Source: Lachnospiraceae bacterium (GTDB lineage Bacteria > Bacillota > Clostridia > Lachnospirales > Lachnospiraceae). From it: 64,000 nucleotides of DNA. The position numbers and the translations under genes are program-made. Positions 53,644-63,426 of this stretch are shown here, in pieces. The DNA lies in assembly GCA_017620155.1 (NCBI GenBank), contig JAFZQY010000049.1, positions 1 to 64,000 on the forward strand. The letters run 5' to 3'. The notes below the pieces were generated by a model that saw only the letters and a list, made by a program, of their open reading frames with translations, was not told the DNA's origin and did no database searches. Every line of letters starts with the position of its first letter. Within the stretch, counting starts at the first letter, position 1.

Positions 53644-55311
53644 ATGATACAGAATCTGCACGTAAAAAATGTAGCACTCATCGATGAGGCCGAGATCACC
53701 TTTACCGAAGGTCTGAATGTCCTTACGGGCGAGACCGGCGCCGGAAAATCCATCCTCATCGAGGCACTGGGGCTTGCCCTGGGCGACAGAGCGGATTTAA
53801 GCCTGATACGACGCGGAAGCGATCAGGCTTATGTGGAGCTTACTCTGACAAGCGAAGACCGCTCTGTTTATGATGATCTGGCCGATTCCGGAATAGATAC
53901 CGACGAAGATGCCATCATCATCAGGCGAAGGGTCACTCCGTCAGGATCCGACTGTTTCATCAACGGTCAGAAAGTCACTCTCAAAGAGCTCTCCCGTCTC
54001 ACATCACGCATGATCGATATCTGCGGGCAGCGCGAATCCCTTACTCTGCTCAAGGATTCCTCTTTAAGATCGATGCTGGATTCATACTCGGGAAGCGGAT
54101 TAAGCGATGTACTTGCGAAGATCGGGTCCGCATATTCCGAGTACCGGGATGTGTTATGTAAACTTGACGAGGTCGATGAGGATGACTCAGTAAGAAAAAG
54201 AAAAGCAGACCTCGCGGAATTCGAGCTTAACGAGATCGAATCCGCTTCTCTTAAAGCCGGCGAGGATGTCGAACTTGAAAACGCCTACCGCAAAATGAGC
54301 AACGCCTCCAGGATAAATGAGGCGCTTTCTCAGGTTTCATCACTCATGGACGGCCCGGGCGGAGCCGGCGAACTCATATCGCATGCCGTCAAACTCCTCC
54401 ACTCGGTATCTGAGTATGACGGGGATCTTGACGGCATAGAATCTTCGATGAACAGTCTGGATGCTCTCAGCTCCGATCTATGCAGGGACATCCGTTCCTA
54501 CATGTCGGATTCAGAGTTTGATGCATCGGAATTCAATGATGTAACGATCCGTCTTGATCTGATCAACCATCTGAAAGACAAATACGGCCGCACAATTGAA
54601 GACATACTCGCATACAGAGACGAAAAACAGGCTGAGCTTGAAAGACTCTCCGATCATGAAGCCTATATGCGCGATCTGTCCGCTGAAAAAGAAAAGATAC
54701 ACTCAGAATTGATCAGGTTATGCGGGCAGGCTCATGAACTTCGCTGCAGCTCAGCCTCGGCACTCGAAGGAGAACTCATTACCGCGCTTAAGGACATGAA
54801 CTTCTTAAACTGCGATCTGAAGGTCTCCGTGATCGCCGATCCGGATCATATTAATGCAAGTGGCTATGACGATATAGACTTCCTGATCTCGTTAAATCCC
54901 GGTGAACCTCTGATGAGTTTAAGCCAGGTCGCAAGCGGCGGCGAACTCTCAAGGATCATGCTTGCGATCAAATGCATATCGGGAGACCGCGACGGCTTCG
55001 GTACTCTCATATTCGACGAGATCGATACCGGCATCTCCGGCGTGACCTCATGGAAAGTAGGCGAGAAACTCCATTCGCTCTCCGGTAGCCATCAGGTCAT
55101 CTGCATTACGCATCAGGCACAGGTTGCCGCCCAGGCAGACACCCATTTCCTGATATCCAAAAGCGTTCAGGGCGACCGTACGCTCACGGATGTGCAAAGC
55201 CTAGATTATGATCAGATGATCGATGAGCTGATGAGAATGTCGGGATCCGGAGATGATTCCGAAGCTGCAAGAAGCGCTGCAATAGAGTTAAAAGCAAAGG
55301 CCGGATCCTGA
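53644..55311 (+). CDS. recN: DNA repair protein RecN
   Basis: A 555-residue SMC-like ATPase that helps in double-strand-break repair. Walker A GETGAGKS at 29-36, coiled-coil arms (about 150-360), signature LSRIMLAIK at about 435-443, and Walker B LIFDEIDTGISG at about 455-466 with the catalytic Glu. AAGGAG lies five bases before ATG 53644. In most Firmicutes recN stands downstream of nadK-argR on the same strand; here it is on the opposite strand, convergent with the block that ends in PAP2 and divergent from relA. Confidence 0.95.
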   Translation: MIQNLHVKNVALIDEAEITFTEGLNVLTGETGAGKSILIEALGLALGDRADLSLIRRGSDQAYVELTLTSEDRSVYDDLADSGIDTDEDAIIIRRRVTPSGSDCFINGQKVTLKELSRLTSRMIDICGQRESLTLLKDSSLRSMLDSYSGSGLSDVLAKIGSAYSEYRDVLCKLDEVDEDDSVRKRKADLAEFELNEIESASLKAGEDVELENAYRKMSNASRINEALSQVSSLMDGPGGAGELISHAVKLLHSVSEYDGDLDGIESSMNSLDALSSDLCRDIRSYMSDSEFDASEFNDVTIRLDLINHLKDKYGRTIEDILAYRDEKQAELERLSDHEAYMRDLSAEKEKIHSELIRLCGQAHELRCSSASALEGELITALKDMNFLNCDLKVSVIADPDHINASGYDDIDFLISLNPGEPLMSLSQVASGGELSRIMLAIKCISGDRDGFGTLIFDEIDTGISGVTSWKVGEKLHSLSGSHQVICITHQAQVAAQADTHFLISKSVQGDRTLTDVQSLDYDQMIDELMRMSGSGDDSEAARSAAIELKAKAGS

Positions 55312-55322
55312 TCCGGCCTTTT
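55296..55322. terminator. Bidirectional terminator between recN and the PAP2 gene
   Basis: A perfect 12-bp palindrome, AAAGGCCGGATC (55296-55307... arm) and GATCCGGCCTTTT, with loop CT, over the recN stop codon. T-rich sequence follows on both strands, so it can end both convergent genes. Confidence 0.85.
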
Positions 55323-55350
55323 ACTAAATCCTGTATTCTATTCAAAATCC

Positions 55351-56298
55351 TTATTCCGTGGCGCAGGTTTTCCTGATTGCCAAAGGCCATACAGTAATGG
55401 CAAACATCACCTGAATAAACATGGCAAGCATCTTGCCCCAATGAGAACCGAATGCCGCTACGATCGTAGCATTGCCGAACCACTGGCTCCACGCCATCAT
55501 CAGTCCGATACCGACCGCTGTCATAAGTCCGAGATGCTTTGATCCGAAAGGTATCTCATAGTGTATATAATGCCTCTCGATATAGCTGCCGATCACAAGG
55601 CCTAAGACTCCGCCGCAGCCCTTGAAGCAGTCGTTCATCATCTTCTGGGGATCGACAAGCAGTTCTCCGTCCACATAGTCCATCGGATAGGGCTTAAATA
55701 TGATATACACCAACACTCCGATGATCACAAAGATAGCGATAACGGACAGAATATCGATAAGCTTATCATTGCCGGCTATACGCTTTCCGACCAGACCTAT
55801 GATGAAGATCAGGAATGATGACTCAACGAAACTCACCAGAACATCCTGAGGAGTATGAACTCCAAGGAAATTCCGTGAAAATGCCGTAAGAGCGATCATC
55901 ACGGCGCAAACCACGGCAAGCCATCTGCGTTTGTCTTTCTGCCAGACAAAGACCGAGCCGTACATGGTCGTAGCACACATGGTGTGTCCGCTAGGGAATG
56001 AATAGCCTGTTGCGGCGGTCTTCGAATCTCCGGCAGGCTCTATCAGATCCGATCTGATCCATGGCCTGTATGCGCAGACAGTCAGTTTGATCACACCGTT
56101 TACAACTTCGCCGCCCATGATAGCGGTAATGAAACGGTAACCCCAGTTCTTGTCAACGCACCATAATATGACAAAAGGAAGAAACGGAAGAATATCCACG
56201 GCAAACTTGGATATGCCGTTAAAAATCTCATCAAACATACCGCCCGTAGCGTTCCTTAAGTCCTGCAACATAAGAAGATACTGAATATCAATACTCAT
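55351..56298 (-). CDS. PAP2-family membrane phosphatase
   Basis: A 315-residue polytopic phosphatase. The three PAP2 motifs are intact: KLTVCAYRP (KX6RP, about residue 68-76), PSGH (about 97-100) and SRNFLGVHTPQD (about 138-149), which hold the histidine nucleophile and its partners. Likely substrates are undecaprenyl pyrophosphate or other lipid phosphates, in keeping with the isoprenoid genes upstream. The C-terminal part adds several helices beyond the core. It follows the alpha/beta hydrolase gene by 26 bases. Confidence 0.9.
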   Translation of the reverse strand: MSIDIQYLLMLQDLRNATGGMFDEIFNGISKFAVDILPFLPFVILWCVDKNWGYRFITAIMGGEVVNGVIKLTVCAYRPWIRSDLIEPAGDSKTAATGYSFPSGHTMCATTMYGSVFVWQKDKRRWLAVVCAVMIALTAFSRNFLGVHTPQDVLVSFVESSFLIFIIGLVGKRIAGNDKLIDILSVIAIFVIIGVLVYIIFKPYPMDYVDGELLVDPQKMMNDCFKGCGGVLGLVIGSYIERHYIHYEIPFGSKHLGLMTAVGIGLMMAWSQWFGNATIVAAFGSHWGKMLAMFIQVMFAITVWPLAIRKTCATE

Positions 56299-56324
56299 AT
56301 ATCTTTAGTTCCTTTCCCATATGA

Positions 56325-57119
56325 TCACTTGAAGAAATCATATATTCTCTTATTGAAATCTTTAGCTTCGTTATATGCTTCGTGGCTGAGATCCGGATAA
56401 ATGTATGATTCACATCCCAGTCTTTCCGCAATTTCTGATGATGCCTCACCCGATACCACTTTGTCAAGTGCGCCGCCCAGCACAAGCGTGGGGGCTTTAA
56501 TCTTATCAAGCCGGTCATATGTATCCCCGGTCAGACACGCTTTCGCCAATATCACAAAATGCTCGATCGGCATCGTGCGCTGTGTCTTAAGCAAAAGCGG
56601 GATGAACACCTTTGCTTTCTTTATGTACGCCTCGGAATACCCCCGATAAAGATAATCTCTGGTGATCTCATCATAATTGCCCGAAGCCGCCATATCGATC
56701 CAGCCGCCTATCGCTTCGCGCATAGTATCGTTCACACGGCTTGATGTAACTCCAAGAACAAGTTTACTGACAAGTTCCGGATGCTCTATAGCTATCTCCT
56801 GCGCTATCATTCCACCCAGAGACGCTCCGAATACACAGGCACCCTCGATCCCGAGTTTTTTCATGATCCGCGCGGTATCCTCGCCCAGATCACGTACCGT
56901 GCACCCCGGTGTCGGAGGCATTTTTCTGTCGATCATATGTATACGGTATTCACGGGCAAATATTCGATAATACCATGACACTGCCTGTGCTCCTCCGTCT
57001 ATCGTGGAAAACCGGAGACCGGGTATCATGACCAGAGGTTTTTTACCCGTTCCGAAAGAGATGACGGTCACACGGCCGTCATCAAGATCTATATGAAAAT
57101 CATTTGCATTATATGGCAT
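56325..57119 (-). CDS. Alpha/beta-hydrolase fold enzyme
   Basis: A 264-residue hydrolase with the nucleophile elbow GASLGG (Ser100) and a C-terminal catalytic His in YPDLSHEAY. The substrate is unknown. Start ATG 57119 is chosen because GAGGAGGG lies seven bases upstream; an in-frame TTG at 57140 would overlap the nadK stop. It begins 13 bases after nadK and precedes the PAP2 gene. Confidence 0.88.
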   Translation of the reverse strand: MPYNANDFHIDLDDGRVTVISFGTGKKPLVMIPGLRFSTIDGGAQAVSWYYRIFAREYRIHMIDRKMPPTPGCTVRDLGEDTARIMKKLGIEGACVFGASLGGMIAQEIAIEHPELVSKLVLGVTSSRVNDTMREAIGGWIDMAASGNYDEITRDYLYRGYSEAYIKKAKVFIPLLLKTQRTMPIEHFVILAKACLTGDTYDRLDKIKAPTLVLGGALDKVVSGEASSEIAERLGCESYIYPDLSHEAYNEAKDFNKRIYDFFK

Positions 57120-57132
57120 TTTCCACCCTCCT

Positions 57133-57936
57133 CTATACAAGTTTTTCGTGAAGAGTGTTAAGGAAGCTTTCTTTTCTGAGTTTGATGATCCGGGTTACTT
57201 CCGTTGATCTGAATATCTGTATCGAGTCGCCGGGATCGAGCATATAAGGATCGCGGCCGTCAAACTGTGCGGCCACGGCAGCCTGTCCTGCACTGATACG
57301 TACTTCAACACGGTCATCGGGACTTAAGACTATGCTCCTGGTATTAAGCGTATGCGGACAGATAGGGGTCACGATTATAAGATTTGCCCTGGGCTGTGCT
57401 ATCGGACCGCCGGCTGACATATTGTATCCGGTGCTGCCTGTGGGCGTAGAGATGACCAGTCCGTCTGCCGAATAATTATTCAAAAATTCATTATTGACAT
57501 AGAGTTCATATCTGATCAGACATAAAGGTCCGCAACCGGTGATCGTTATGTCATTAAGACTGTGGTCTTCTACCGATGCTCTCTTGGCTTTATAGATCTT
57601 GCCGCACATCATCATCCTGTTTTCTACAGTGTAATCACCTTCAATGAGCTTACGCATGCAGGGCTCGATGTCGGAGTTCATGTCACATTCGGTGAGGTAA
57701 CCGAGATTACCGATGTTTACCCCAAGAAGCGGGATGTTTCTGCCGAATATATTGCCTGCGGCGCGAAGCATGGTGCCGTCTCCGCCCAGGACGATTATCG
57801 CATCAGTTTCATTGGGGACCGAAGGACCTATCGTTACGCTCTCGGCTCCTACATTCTTTAGAGCCGCATTGATCTTCGATGTATATACTCCGTTTGGATC
57901 CTTGGTACTGTTGGCTATGATGTGAAATCTTTTCAT
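57133..57936 (-). CDS. nadK: NAD kinase
   Basis: A 267-residue enzyme that makes NADP from NAD. The GGDG loop (51-54, Asp53 as base) and STGYNMSAGGP segment are the family hallmarks; length is normal. Its ATG overlaps the tlyA stop codon by four bases. Confidence 0.95.
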   Translation of the reverse strand: MKRFHIIANSTKDPNGVYTSKINAALKNVGAESVTIGPSVPNETDAIIVLGGDGTMLRAAGNIFGRNIPLLGVNIGNLGYLTECDMNSDIEPCMRKLIEGDYTVENRMMMCGKIYKAKRASVEDHSLNDITITGCGPLCLIRYELYVNNEFLNNYSADGLVISTPTGSTGYNMSAGGPIAQPRANLIIVTPICPHTLNTRSIVLSPDDRVEVRISAGQAAVAAQFDGRDPYMLDPGDSIQIFRSTEVTRIIKLRKESFLNTLHEKLV

Positions 57937-58751
57937 CGGTCTAACTCTCCATGTGCACGGTCCACAACTTCTTCAATAACTTCGCTGTCGATATCCGTAT
58001 CAGCCGTATCTTCCGTGCCGGATTTTATTATATATAACAGATATTCTATGTTTCCCTCGGGACCTTTGATCGGGGAATGATCCAAACCCGCAACCTTGAA
58101 TCCCGCTTCATGAGCAAATCCTATTACGTTTCTTATGACTTCAAGATGTGTTTCTTTCTCTCTGACCACGCCTTTTTTGCCGACTTTTTCACGTCCGGCT
58201 TCGAACTGGGGCTTGATGAGTGCCACCCCCGATGCCCCATCGCGCATCAGAGCATATTCCGGAGGAAAGATCTTAGACAGGGATATGAATGACACATCCA
58301 CGGATGCAAAATCTATCCTGTCAGGGATATCTTCGGGCGTCACATAGCGGAAATTGGTCTTTTCCATGCATACTACGCGTTCGTCGTTACGAAGCTTCCA
58401 GTCGAGCTGCCCGTGACCTACATCTATGCTGTAGACTTTAGATGCGCCGTTCTGAAGCATGCAGTCCGTGAAACCACCGGTAGATGCGCCGATATCCATA
58501 CACGTCTTTCCGTTTAGATCTATCGGAAAGACTTCCATTGCTTTCTCAAGCTTAAGGCCGCCGCGGCTGACATACTTTAAAGCAGAGCCGCGTACTTCGA
58601 TATTCACCTTTTCGGGATCAAACGAAGTTCCCGCCTTATCTTCTTTTACGCCGTCCACATATACGATCCCGCTCATGATGAGAGCCTTGGCTTTCTCACG
58701 GCTGGCTGCATATCCGTTATTGACCAGGAGGATGTCAAGCCTTTCCTTCAT
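57933..58751 (-). CDS. tlyA: TlyA-family rRNA 2'-O-methyltransferase
   Basis: A 272-residue S4/FtsJ-like protein. The S4 RNA-binding domain occupies about 1-65 (MKERLDILLVNNGYAASREKA) and the SAM loop is MDIGASTGGFTD at about 90-101. Homologues methylate cytidines of 16S and 23S rRNA. The gene overlaps dxs by 17 bases and nadK by four, the usual order in Clostridia. Confidence 0.93.
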   Translation of the reverse strand: MKERLDILLVNNGYAASREKAKALIMSGIVYVDGVKEDKAGTSFDPEKVNIEVRGSALKYVSRGGLKLEKAMEVFPIDLNGKTCMDIGASTGGFTDCMLQNGASKVYSIDVGHGQLDWKLRNDERVVCMEKTNFRYVTPEDIPDRIDFASVDVSFISLSKIFPPEYALMRDGASGVALIKPQFEAGREKVGKKGVVREKETHLEVIRNVIGFAHEAGFKVAGLDHSPIKGPEGNIEYLLYIIKSGTEDTADTDIDSEVIEEVVDRAHGELDR

Positions 58752-60606
58752 GCTTAAGTATCCTCTCAGCTATGCTTGCGGCGTCTATGCCTATCATCTG
58801 TTTCAAAATGTCGACGCTGCCGTGTTCAACGTAAGTGTCAGGTATGCCAACATGCATCACGGAAGTATTCCGGATAAGCCCCTCCTCTTCCATTATCGTG
58901 GATACATGCTCTCCAAAACCGCCAGCGATCACATTCTCTTCCATCGTGACGATCAGATGGTGGGATGCGCAGGCGTTTTCCAGGTATTCCTTATCTATGG
59001 GCTTTACGAATCTTGCATTGGTAAGGGAAACGCTTAGGCCCTTTTCTTTCAGGATATCCCTTACTTCCTCGGCTGTCTTCACCATGCTTCCGACCGCATA
59101 GAGCAGTATGTCTTTCTCGACATATATCGGTTCGGACTTGCCATACTCTATCTTCGCACGATACTCCTTAAGTCCCGTATATGCGGATCCTCTCGGGTAC
59201 CTGACAGCTGCAGGAACGCCGGATGCTACTGCGAATTTGATCATATCGGATAATTCCCAGAGATTCTTGGGAGCCATGACCATTATATCGGGGATGCCGG
59301 AAAGATAGGACAAATCGAAAATGCCCTGATGCGTCTCTCCGTCGCTGCCCACGAGACCCGCCCTGTCTATCGCAAACACTACGGGCAGTTTCTGAAGGCA
59401 GACATCATGAATGATCTGATCATATCCCCTTTGCAGGAAAGAGGAATACACGGCCACGATGGGCTTAAGTCCGCCCGCCGCCAATCCGGCGGCAAAAGTA
59501 ACCGCATGCTCTTCTGCTATACCCACATCAAAGAATCTGTCGGGGAATATGTTGCGGAATCTCTTAAGGCCGGTACCGTCGGGCATTGCAGCCGTGATGG
59601 CTACGACCTCAGGATCCCTTCGGCCGAGCTTGCACATAACGGTCGAAAAGATATCGGTATAATTCGGGGTTGTCCTGGGCTTGGCCGGAAGGCCGGTCTC
59701 TATCTCAAAAGGCTCGGCTCCGTGGAATCTCGCAGGATGCTTGATCGCAGGCTCATACCCGCGTCCCTTCTGTGTGAGCACATGTATGATGACGGCCCCA
59801 CGCACCTTCTTAGCCTCGTTTAAGGCCGTGAGCATCGATTCGATATTATGTCCGTCCACGGGCCCCAGATATGTTATGCCCATGTCCTCGAAGAACATTC
59901 CGGGTACGACCATGCTCTTCAAGGTTCTCTTGGTCTTACGTATGCGTTCGATGAATTCATCGGCACGCTTAGATCTTCCGGCCAGTGAATAGTAGATTCC
60001 GTCACGGAGATTTAAGTATTTTTCGGATGTACGGATGCTGTTTAAGTATTTGGACATGCCTCCGACATTCTCTGATATGGACATCTCGTTATCATTCAGA
60101 ATTATGATGAAATTCGTGTCTATCCTGGATGCGTTGTTAAGCGCTTCGTATGCCATTCCGCCGGTTAAGGATCCGTCTCCTATGACAGAGACTATGGTGC
60201 GGTTCTCCTTCTTCAGATCACGCGCTTTGACAAGTCCCAAACCTGCAGATATCGATGTCGAACTGTGCCCGGTATCAAAAGCGTCGCAGTCGCTCTCGCC
60301 TCTTTTGGGGAAGCCGCTCATCCCGCCATATTGGCGCAGATGGACAAAGCCTTCTCGTCTTCCCGTCAGAATCTTATGTGTATACGACTGGTGTCCCACA
60401 TCCCATATGATCTCATCATTGGGCAGATCAAGAGACAGATGGAGCGCCATGGTGAGTTCAACGGCGCCTAAGTTACTGCCCAAATGTCCGCCGGTCACCG
60501 AGATGGTCTTAATCAGAAACTCCCTGATCTCTTCCGCGAGATCATCATATGCCGAAGCAGGTATTTCTTTTATGTCATTTGCTTTTTGGATCAGCTCGAG
60601 ATACAT
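58735..60606 (-). CDS. dxs: 1-Deoxy-D-xylulose-5-phosphate synthase
   Basis: A 623-residue thiamine-diphosphate enzyme that condenses pyruvate and glyceraldehyde 3-phosphate, the first step of the MEP isoprenoid pathway. GHSSTSISAGLG and GDGSLTGGMAYEALNN form the ThDP/Mg site, and IAEEHAVTFAAG is the catalytic glutamate region of the transketolase-like second half. Length is normal. It starts one base after the ispA stop codon. Confidence 0.96.
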   Translation of the reverse strand: MYLELIQKANDIKEIPASAYDDLAEEIREFLIKTISVTGGHLGSNLGAVELTMALHLSLDLPNDEIIWDVGHQSYTHKILTGRREGFVHLRQYGGMSGFPKRGESDCDAFDTGHSSTSISAGLGLVKARDLKKENRTIVSVIGDGSLTGGMAYEALNNASRIDTNFIIILNDNEMSISENVGGMSKYLNSIRTSEKYLNLRDGIYYSLAGRSKRADEFIERIRKTKRTLKSMVVPGMFFEDMGITYLGPVDGHNIESMLTALNEAKKVRGAVIIHVLTQKGRGYEPAIKHPARFHGAEPFEIETGLPAKPRTTPNYTDIFSTVMCKLGRRDPEVVAITAAMPDGTGLKRFRNIFPDRFFDVGIAEEHAVTFAAGLAAGGLKPIVAVYSSFLQRGYDQIIHDVCLQKLPVVFAIDRAGLVGSDGETHQGIFDLSYLSGIPDIMVMAPKNLWELSDMIKFAVASGVPAAVRYPRGSAYTGLKEYRAKIEYGKSEPIYVEKDILLYAVGSMVKTAEEVRDILKEKGLSVSLTNARFVKPIDKEYLENACASHHLIVTMEENVIAGGFGEHVSTIMEEEGLIRNTSVMHVGIPDTYVEHGSVDILKQMIGIDAASIAERILKHEGKA

Positions 60607-60607
60607 C

Positions 60608-61507
60608 TTATTTGTCCCTGTTTATCATCCACTCAACCAGCTCTTCCAGGAATACGTTGCGGTGATTGATGTTTCGGATAATATCGATTGCTTCATTGCT
60701 CAACTCTTCAACTTTCATGCGAGAACCCATGATACCGTGAAGAGTCACATATGTGGTCTTATTGTTTCTGGCATCGGATCCTACGGGCTTGCCGAGAGTA
60801 GCCTCATCACTCGTGATATCCAGCAGATCGTCCTGTATCTGAAACGCCAGACCTATGCACTCTGCGGCATGGTCAAGTTTCATCACCGTATCTTCGTCTG
60901 CACCGGCAAGAACCGCGCCTATGCACATAGCGGCTCTGACAAGCGCAGCTGTTTTGTGTGCATGGATATATGTGATCATCTCTTCTGTTACATTCTGCGC
61001 ATTCTCGGCTTCGATATCGGCACACTGACCTCCGATCATGCCGTATATACCCGAATGATGATAGAGGATCTTCAGAGCACTTGCTATGGCAGCAAAATCA
61101 TCCGGCGATTCGGCCAGGTTAAATGCCAGGCACGCAACCTCACAGGAGTAATTGAGAAGTCCGTCTCCAGCAAGGATCGCAACAGCTTCATCAAACTGCA
61201 TCCATGTGGTAGGCTTTCCGCGTCTTAACTCATCACCGTCCATCGCAGGCAGATCGTCATGCACGAGCGAATACGTATGTATCATCTCAAGAGCAGCCAT
61301 GAATGGAGCTATGAGTCTACCGTCTCCTCCGCAGAGGATATGAGTCTCCATCATCAGCATCGGTCGGATGCGTTTACCGCCCGCAAGGAAACTGTAATCC
61401 ATCGCTTCCATTACTTTGCTTCCGAAATCCTCGGGTTCGGGAAGATATGATGAAATGATCTCTTCCGTTCTTGAAATCCGGTCTTTTAATTCAATCTCAA
61501 AACTCAT
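60608..61507 (-). CDS. ispA: Polyprenyl (farnesyl/geranylgeranyl) diphosphate synthase
   Basis: A 299-residue prenyltransferase. The first aspartate-rich motif is DDLPAMD at about 84-90, followed by RRGKPTTW, and the second is DDLLD at about 230. It elongates isoprenyl diphosphates made by the dxs pathway. Its start overlaps xseB by 11 bases. Confidence 0.93.
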   Translation of the reverse strand: MSFEIELKDRISRTEEIISSYLPEPEDFGSKVMEAMDYSFLAGGKRIRPMLMMETHILCGGDGRLIAPFMAALEMIHTYSLVHDDLPAMDGDELRRGKPTTWMQFDEAVAILAGDGLLNYSCEVACLAFNLAESPDDFAAIASALKILYHHSGIYGMIGGQCADIEAENAQNVTEEMITYIHAHKTAALVRAAMCIGAVLAGADEDTVMKLDHAAECIGLAFQIQDDLLDITSDEATLGKPVGSDARNNKTTYVTLHGIMGSRMKVEELSNEAIDIIRNINHRNVFLEELVEWMINRDK

Positions 61508-61745
61508 TCAATTCTCCGTTTTCGCTGAGGACCAGGACCTTTTTTTCTATGCGGTCCAGTTTATCGTTGCATTCTTTAAGGATCTTCATTCCGTTTTCAT
61601 ATTCTGCAAAAGCGTCTTCGATGGGCACATCGGGATCCTCAAGTTTCCCGATCACTCCTTCGATCGCTTCGAACATTTCTTCCAAAGACTTTTCTTTGGT
61701 GCCGGTACCAAGTTCTTCTATTTCGATATTATCATTTTTGATCAT
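61497..61745 (-). CDS. xseB: Exodeoxyribonuclease VII small subunit
   Basis: An 82-residue subunit with the family pattern LEEMFEAIEGVIGKLEDPDVPIEDAFAEYENGM and a helix ending in a CNDKLDRIEKKV tail. Start ATG 61745 has GGAGGG six bases upstream and overlaps the end of xseA by 14 bases. Confidence 0.92.
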   Translation of the reverse strand: MIKNDNIEIEELGTGTKEKSLEEMFEAIEGVIGKLEDPDVPIEDAFAEYENGMKILKECNDKLDRIEKKVLVLSENGELNEF

Positions 61746-62937
61746 TCTTACCCTCCACGCGGCTGTACAGATAACCGTCACTTAAATACAATCTGTATGT
61801 ATCGCCTACATTCATATCGGCCGTAGACCGGATGCGTCCGCCTCCTTCGTTTACGGCCACCGAATAGCCCTGATTCAGTTTATCGAGTGGTGACAGACCC
61901 TTCAGCCTGGTAATATATACATCCAGCTTATGACGCCCTGCATTAAGTTTAGAGCGCATCGCATTATCTATCCTGTCCTCGAGATTCATCACATAAGTCT
62001 TCTTCTGAAGCAGCTGATTCGAAGGGCTGGCCGCTTTCAGCTTAAGAGAATATCTCTCGCACCGGTCGCGACACTGCCTCACATGCTCATACATCGCAGA
62101 TGAGAGTCTCTGCCCCAACTTGGTGAACTCATCATCCAGTCTCGCCGCCTCATAGACAGCAAGTTCTGCGGCTGCAGACGGGGTGGGTGCACGCAGGTCC
62201 GCCACGAAATCGGCGATAGTAAAATCGGTCTCATGCCCGACAGCCGAAATGACCGGAACAGAACAGTCAAATATGGCCTGAGCAACGATCTCCTCGTTAA
62301 AAGCCCAAAGATCCTCTATGGATCCGCCGCCGCGTCCGACTATCATCACATCCACATGCTCTTTTTCAAGGGCCTGTATACCGCGGACAATCGACTCCGC
62401 CGCGCCGTCACCCTGAACCTGAGCAGGACACAGGATGATCTGAACGTAAGGGTTACGCCTCGTCGCGATATTGATTATATCCTGCACGGCTGCTCCGGTC
62501 GAAGCGGTCACTACACCGAGCGTTTTGACATATCTCGGGATCGGAACCTTATATTCAGGAGCGAACATTCCGCGTTCTTCAAGCTCTTTTTTCAGCGCTT
62601 CGAATTTCTGATACAGATCCCCGGCTCCTGCCAGAGTTATCTTCCTGGCATAAAGCTGATATGAGCCGCTCTTCTCATATATGTCGACACGGCCATCGAC
62701 CTCTATCTGATCGCCGTTCTTTAACTCAAACTTGAGCCCCGACATCCGGTCGGATGCGAACATGACTGCCGCCATCTGACTCTTATCATCCTTGATCGTA
62801 AAATAGATATGACCCGAAGTATGATATTTGCAGTTGCTGACTTCACCGCTGACCTTGACCGAATTTAAGACAAAGTCCTGGGTGAACATGTTCTTGATAT
62901 ATTTGGTTATCTCACTGACGGTATATGTGTTTTTCAA
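61732..62937 (-). CDS. xseA: Exodeoxyribonuclease VII large subunit
   Basis: A 401-residue nuclease subunit that, with XseB, degrades single-stranded DNA to oligonucleotides. N-terminal OB fold (about 1-100), catalytic domain with GVVTASTGAAVQDI and GRGGGSIEDLWAFN (about 130-270), and a C-terminal coiled coil ending SPLDKLNQGYSV. It follows nusB after 84 bases that contain a hairpin. Confidence 0.95.
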   Translation of the reverse strand: MKNTYTVSEITKYIKNMFTQDFVLNSVKVSGEVSNCKYHTSGHIYFTIKDDKSQMAAVMFASDRMSGLKFELKNGDQIEVDGRVDIYEKSGSYQLYARKITLAGAGDLYQKFEALKKELEERGMFAPEYKVPIPRYVKTLGVVTASTGAAVQDIINIATRRNPYVQIILCPAQVQGDGAAESIVRGIQALEKEHVDVMIVGRGGGSIEDLWAFNEEIVAQAIFDCSVPVISAVGHETDFTIADFVADLRAPTPSAAAELAVYEAARLDDEFTKLGQRLSSAMYEHVRQCRDRCERYSLKLKAASPSNQLLQKKTYVMNLEDRIDNAMRSKLNAGRHKLDVYITRLKGLSPLDKLNQGYSVAVNEGGGRIRSTADMNVGDTYRLYLSDGYLYSRVEGKNDQK

Positions 62938-62963
62938 ATCTCAGCGCCGCTACATAAACCACA

Positions 62964-62993
62964 GGCAGACCTGCCATGATACTGGAGTCTGCC
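62964..62993 (-). repeat. Hairpin between nusB and xseA
   Basis: GGCAGAC (62964-62970) and GTCTGCC (62987-62993) form a 7-bp stem with a 16-base loop that can itself pair further. There is no U-run, so it is not a clear terminator; it could slow transcription or protect the mRNA. Confidence 0.5.
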
Positions 62994-63021
62994 CGATATT
63001 TATGAATATAGTTATGTTTAT

Positions 63022-63426
63022 TTATGCAAATTTAGCCAGGACACCATTCACAAAACTGCCGGATGAATCGGTGCCGTACTTCTTAGCCAGCTCAACAGCC
63101 TCATTGATGGCGACCGAAGTCGGAATATCGTCATCATATCTGATCTCATAGACCGCAAGACGGATGATCGTAAGATCAGACCTTGACATGCGCGATGTGG
63201 TCCAGTTCTTGCTGTTTGAATCTACCGCCTCATCGATCTCAGGGATTTTCTCTACTATCGAGCGAAACTTGGACGCTACATAATCCCGTTCGGATGCCTT
63301 GGATTTCTGCGGCCATTCCTCTGATTCAAAAAAAAGTTCAAGCTGCTCATCAAGCTGCTCGGGCGGATAAAACTCAACCCGAAAAAGCATCTGATATATG
63401 GCTTCTCTGATCCTGCTTCTGGTCAT
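63022..63426 (-). CDS. nusB: Transcription antitermination factor NusB
   Basis: A 134-residue all-helical RNA-binding protein that acts in rRNA antitermination. The N-terminal [15 protein letters not shown] and the C-terminal [20 protein letters not shown] and FVNGVL motifs are standard for NusB. Its ATG shares one base with the asp23 stop codon. Confidence 0.94.
   Translation of the reverse strand: MTRSRIREAIYQMLFRVEFYPPEQLDEQLELFFESEEWPQKSKASERDYVASKFRSIVEKIPEIDEAVDSNSKNWTTSRMSRSDLTIIRLAVYEIRYDDDIPTSVAINEAVELAKKYGTDSSGSFVNGVLAKFA

Noticed and set aside
60035..61228. A 397-codon plus-strand frame opposite dxs and ispA
   Set aside because: Both minus-strand genes are well recognised; the frame crosses their boundary and shows no domain.
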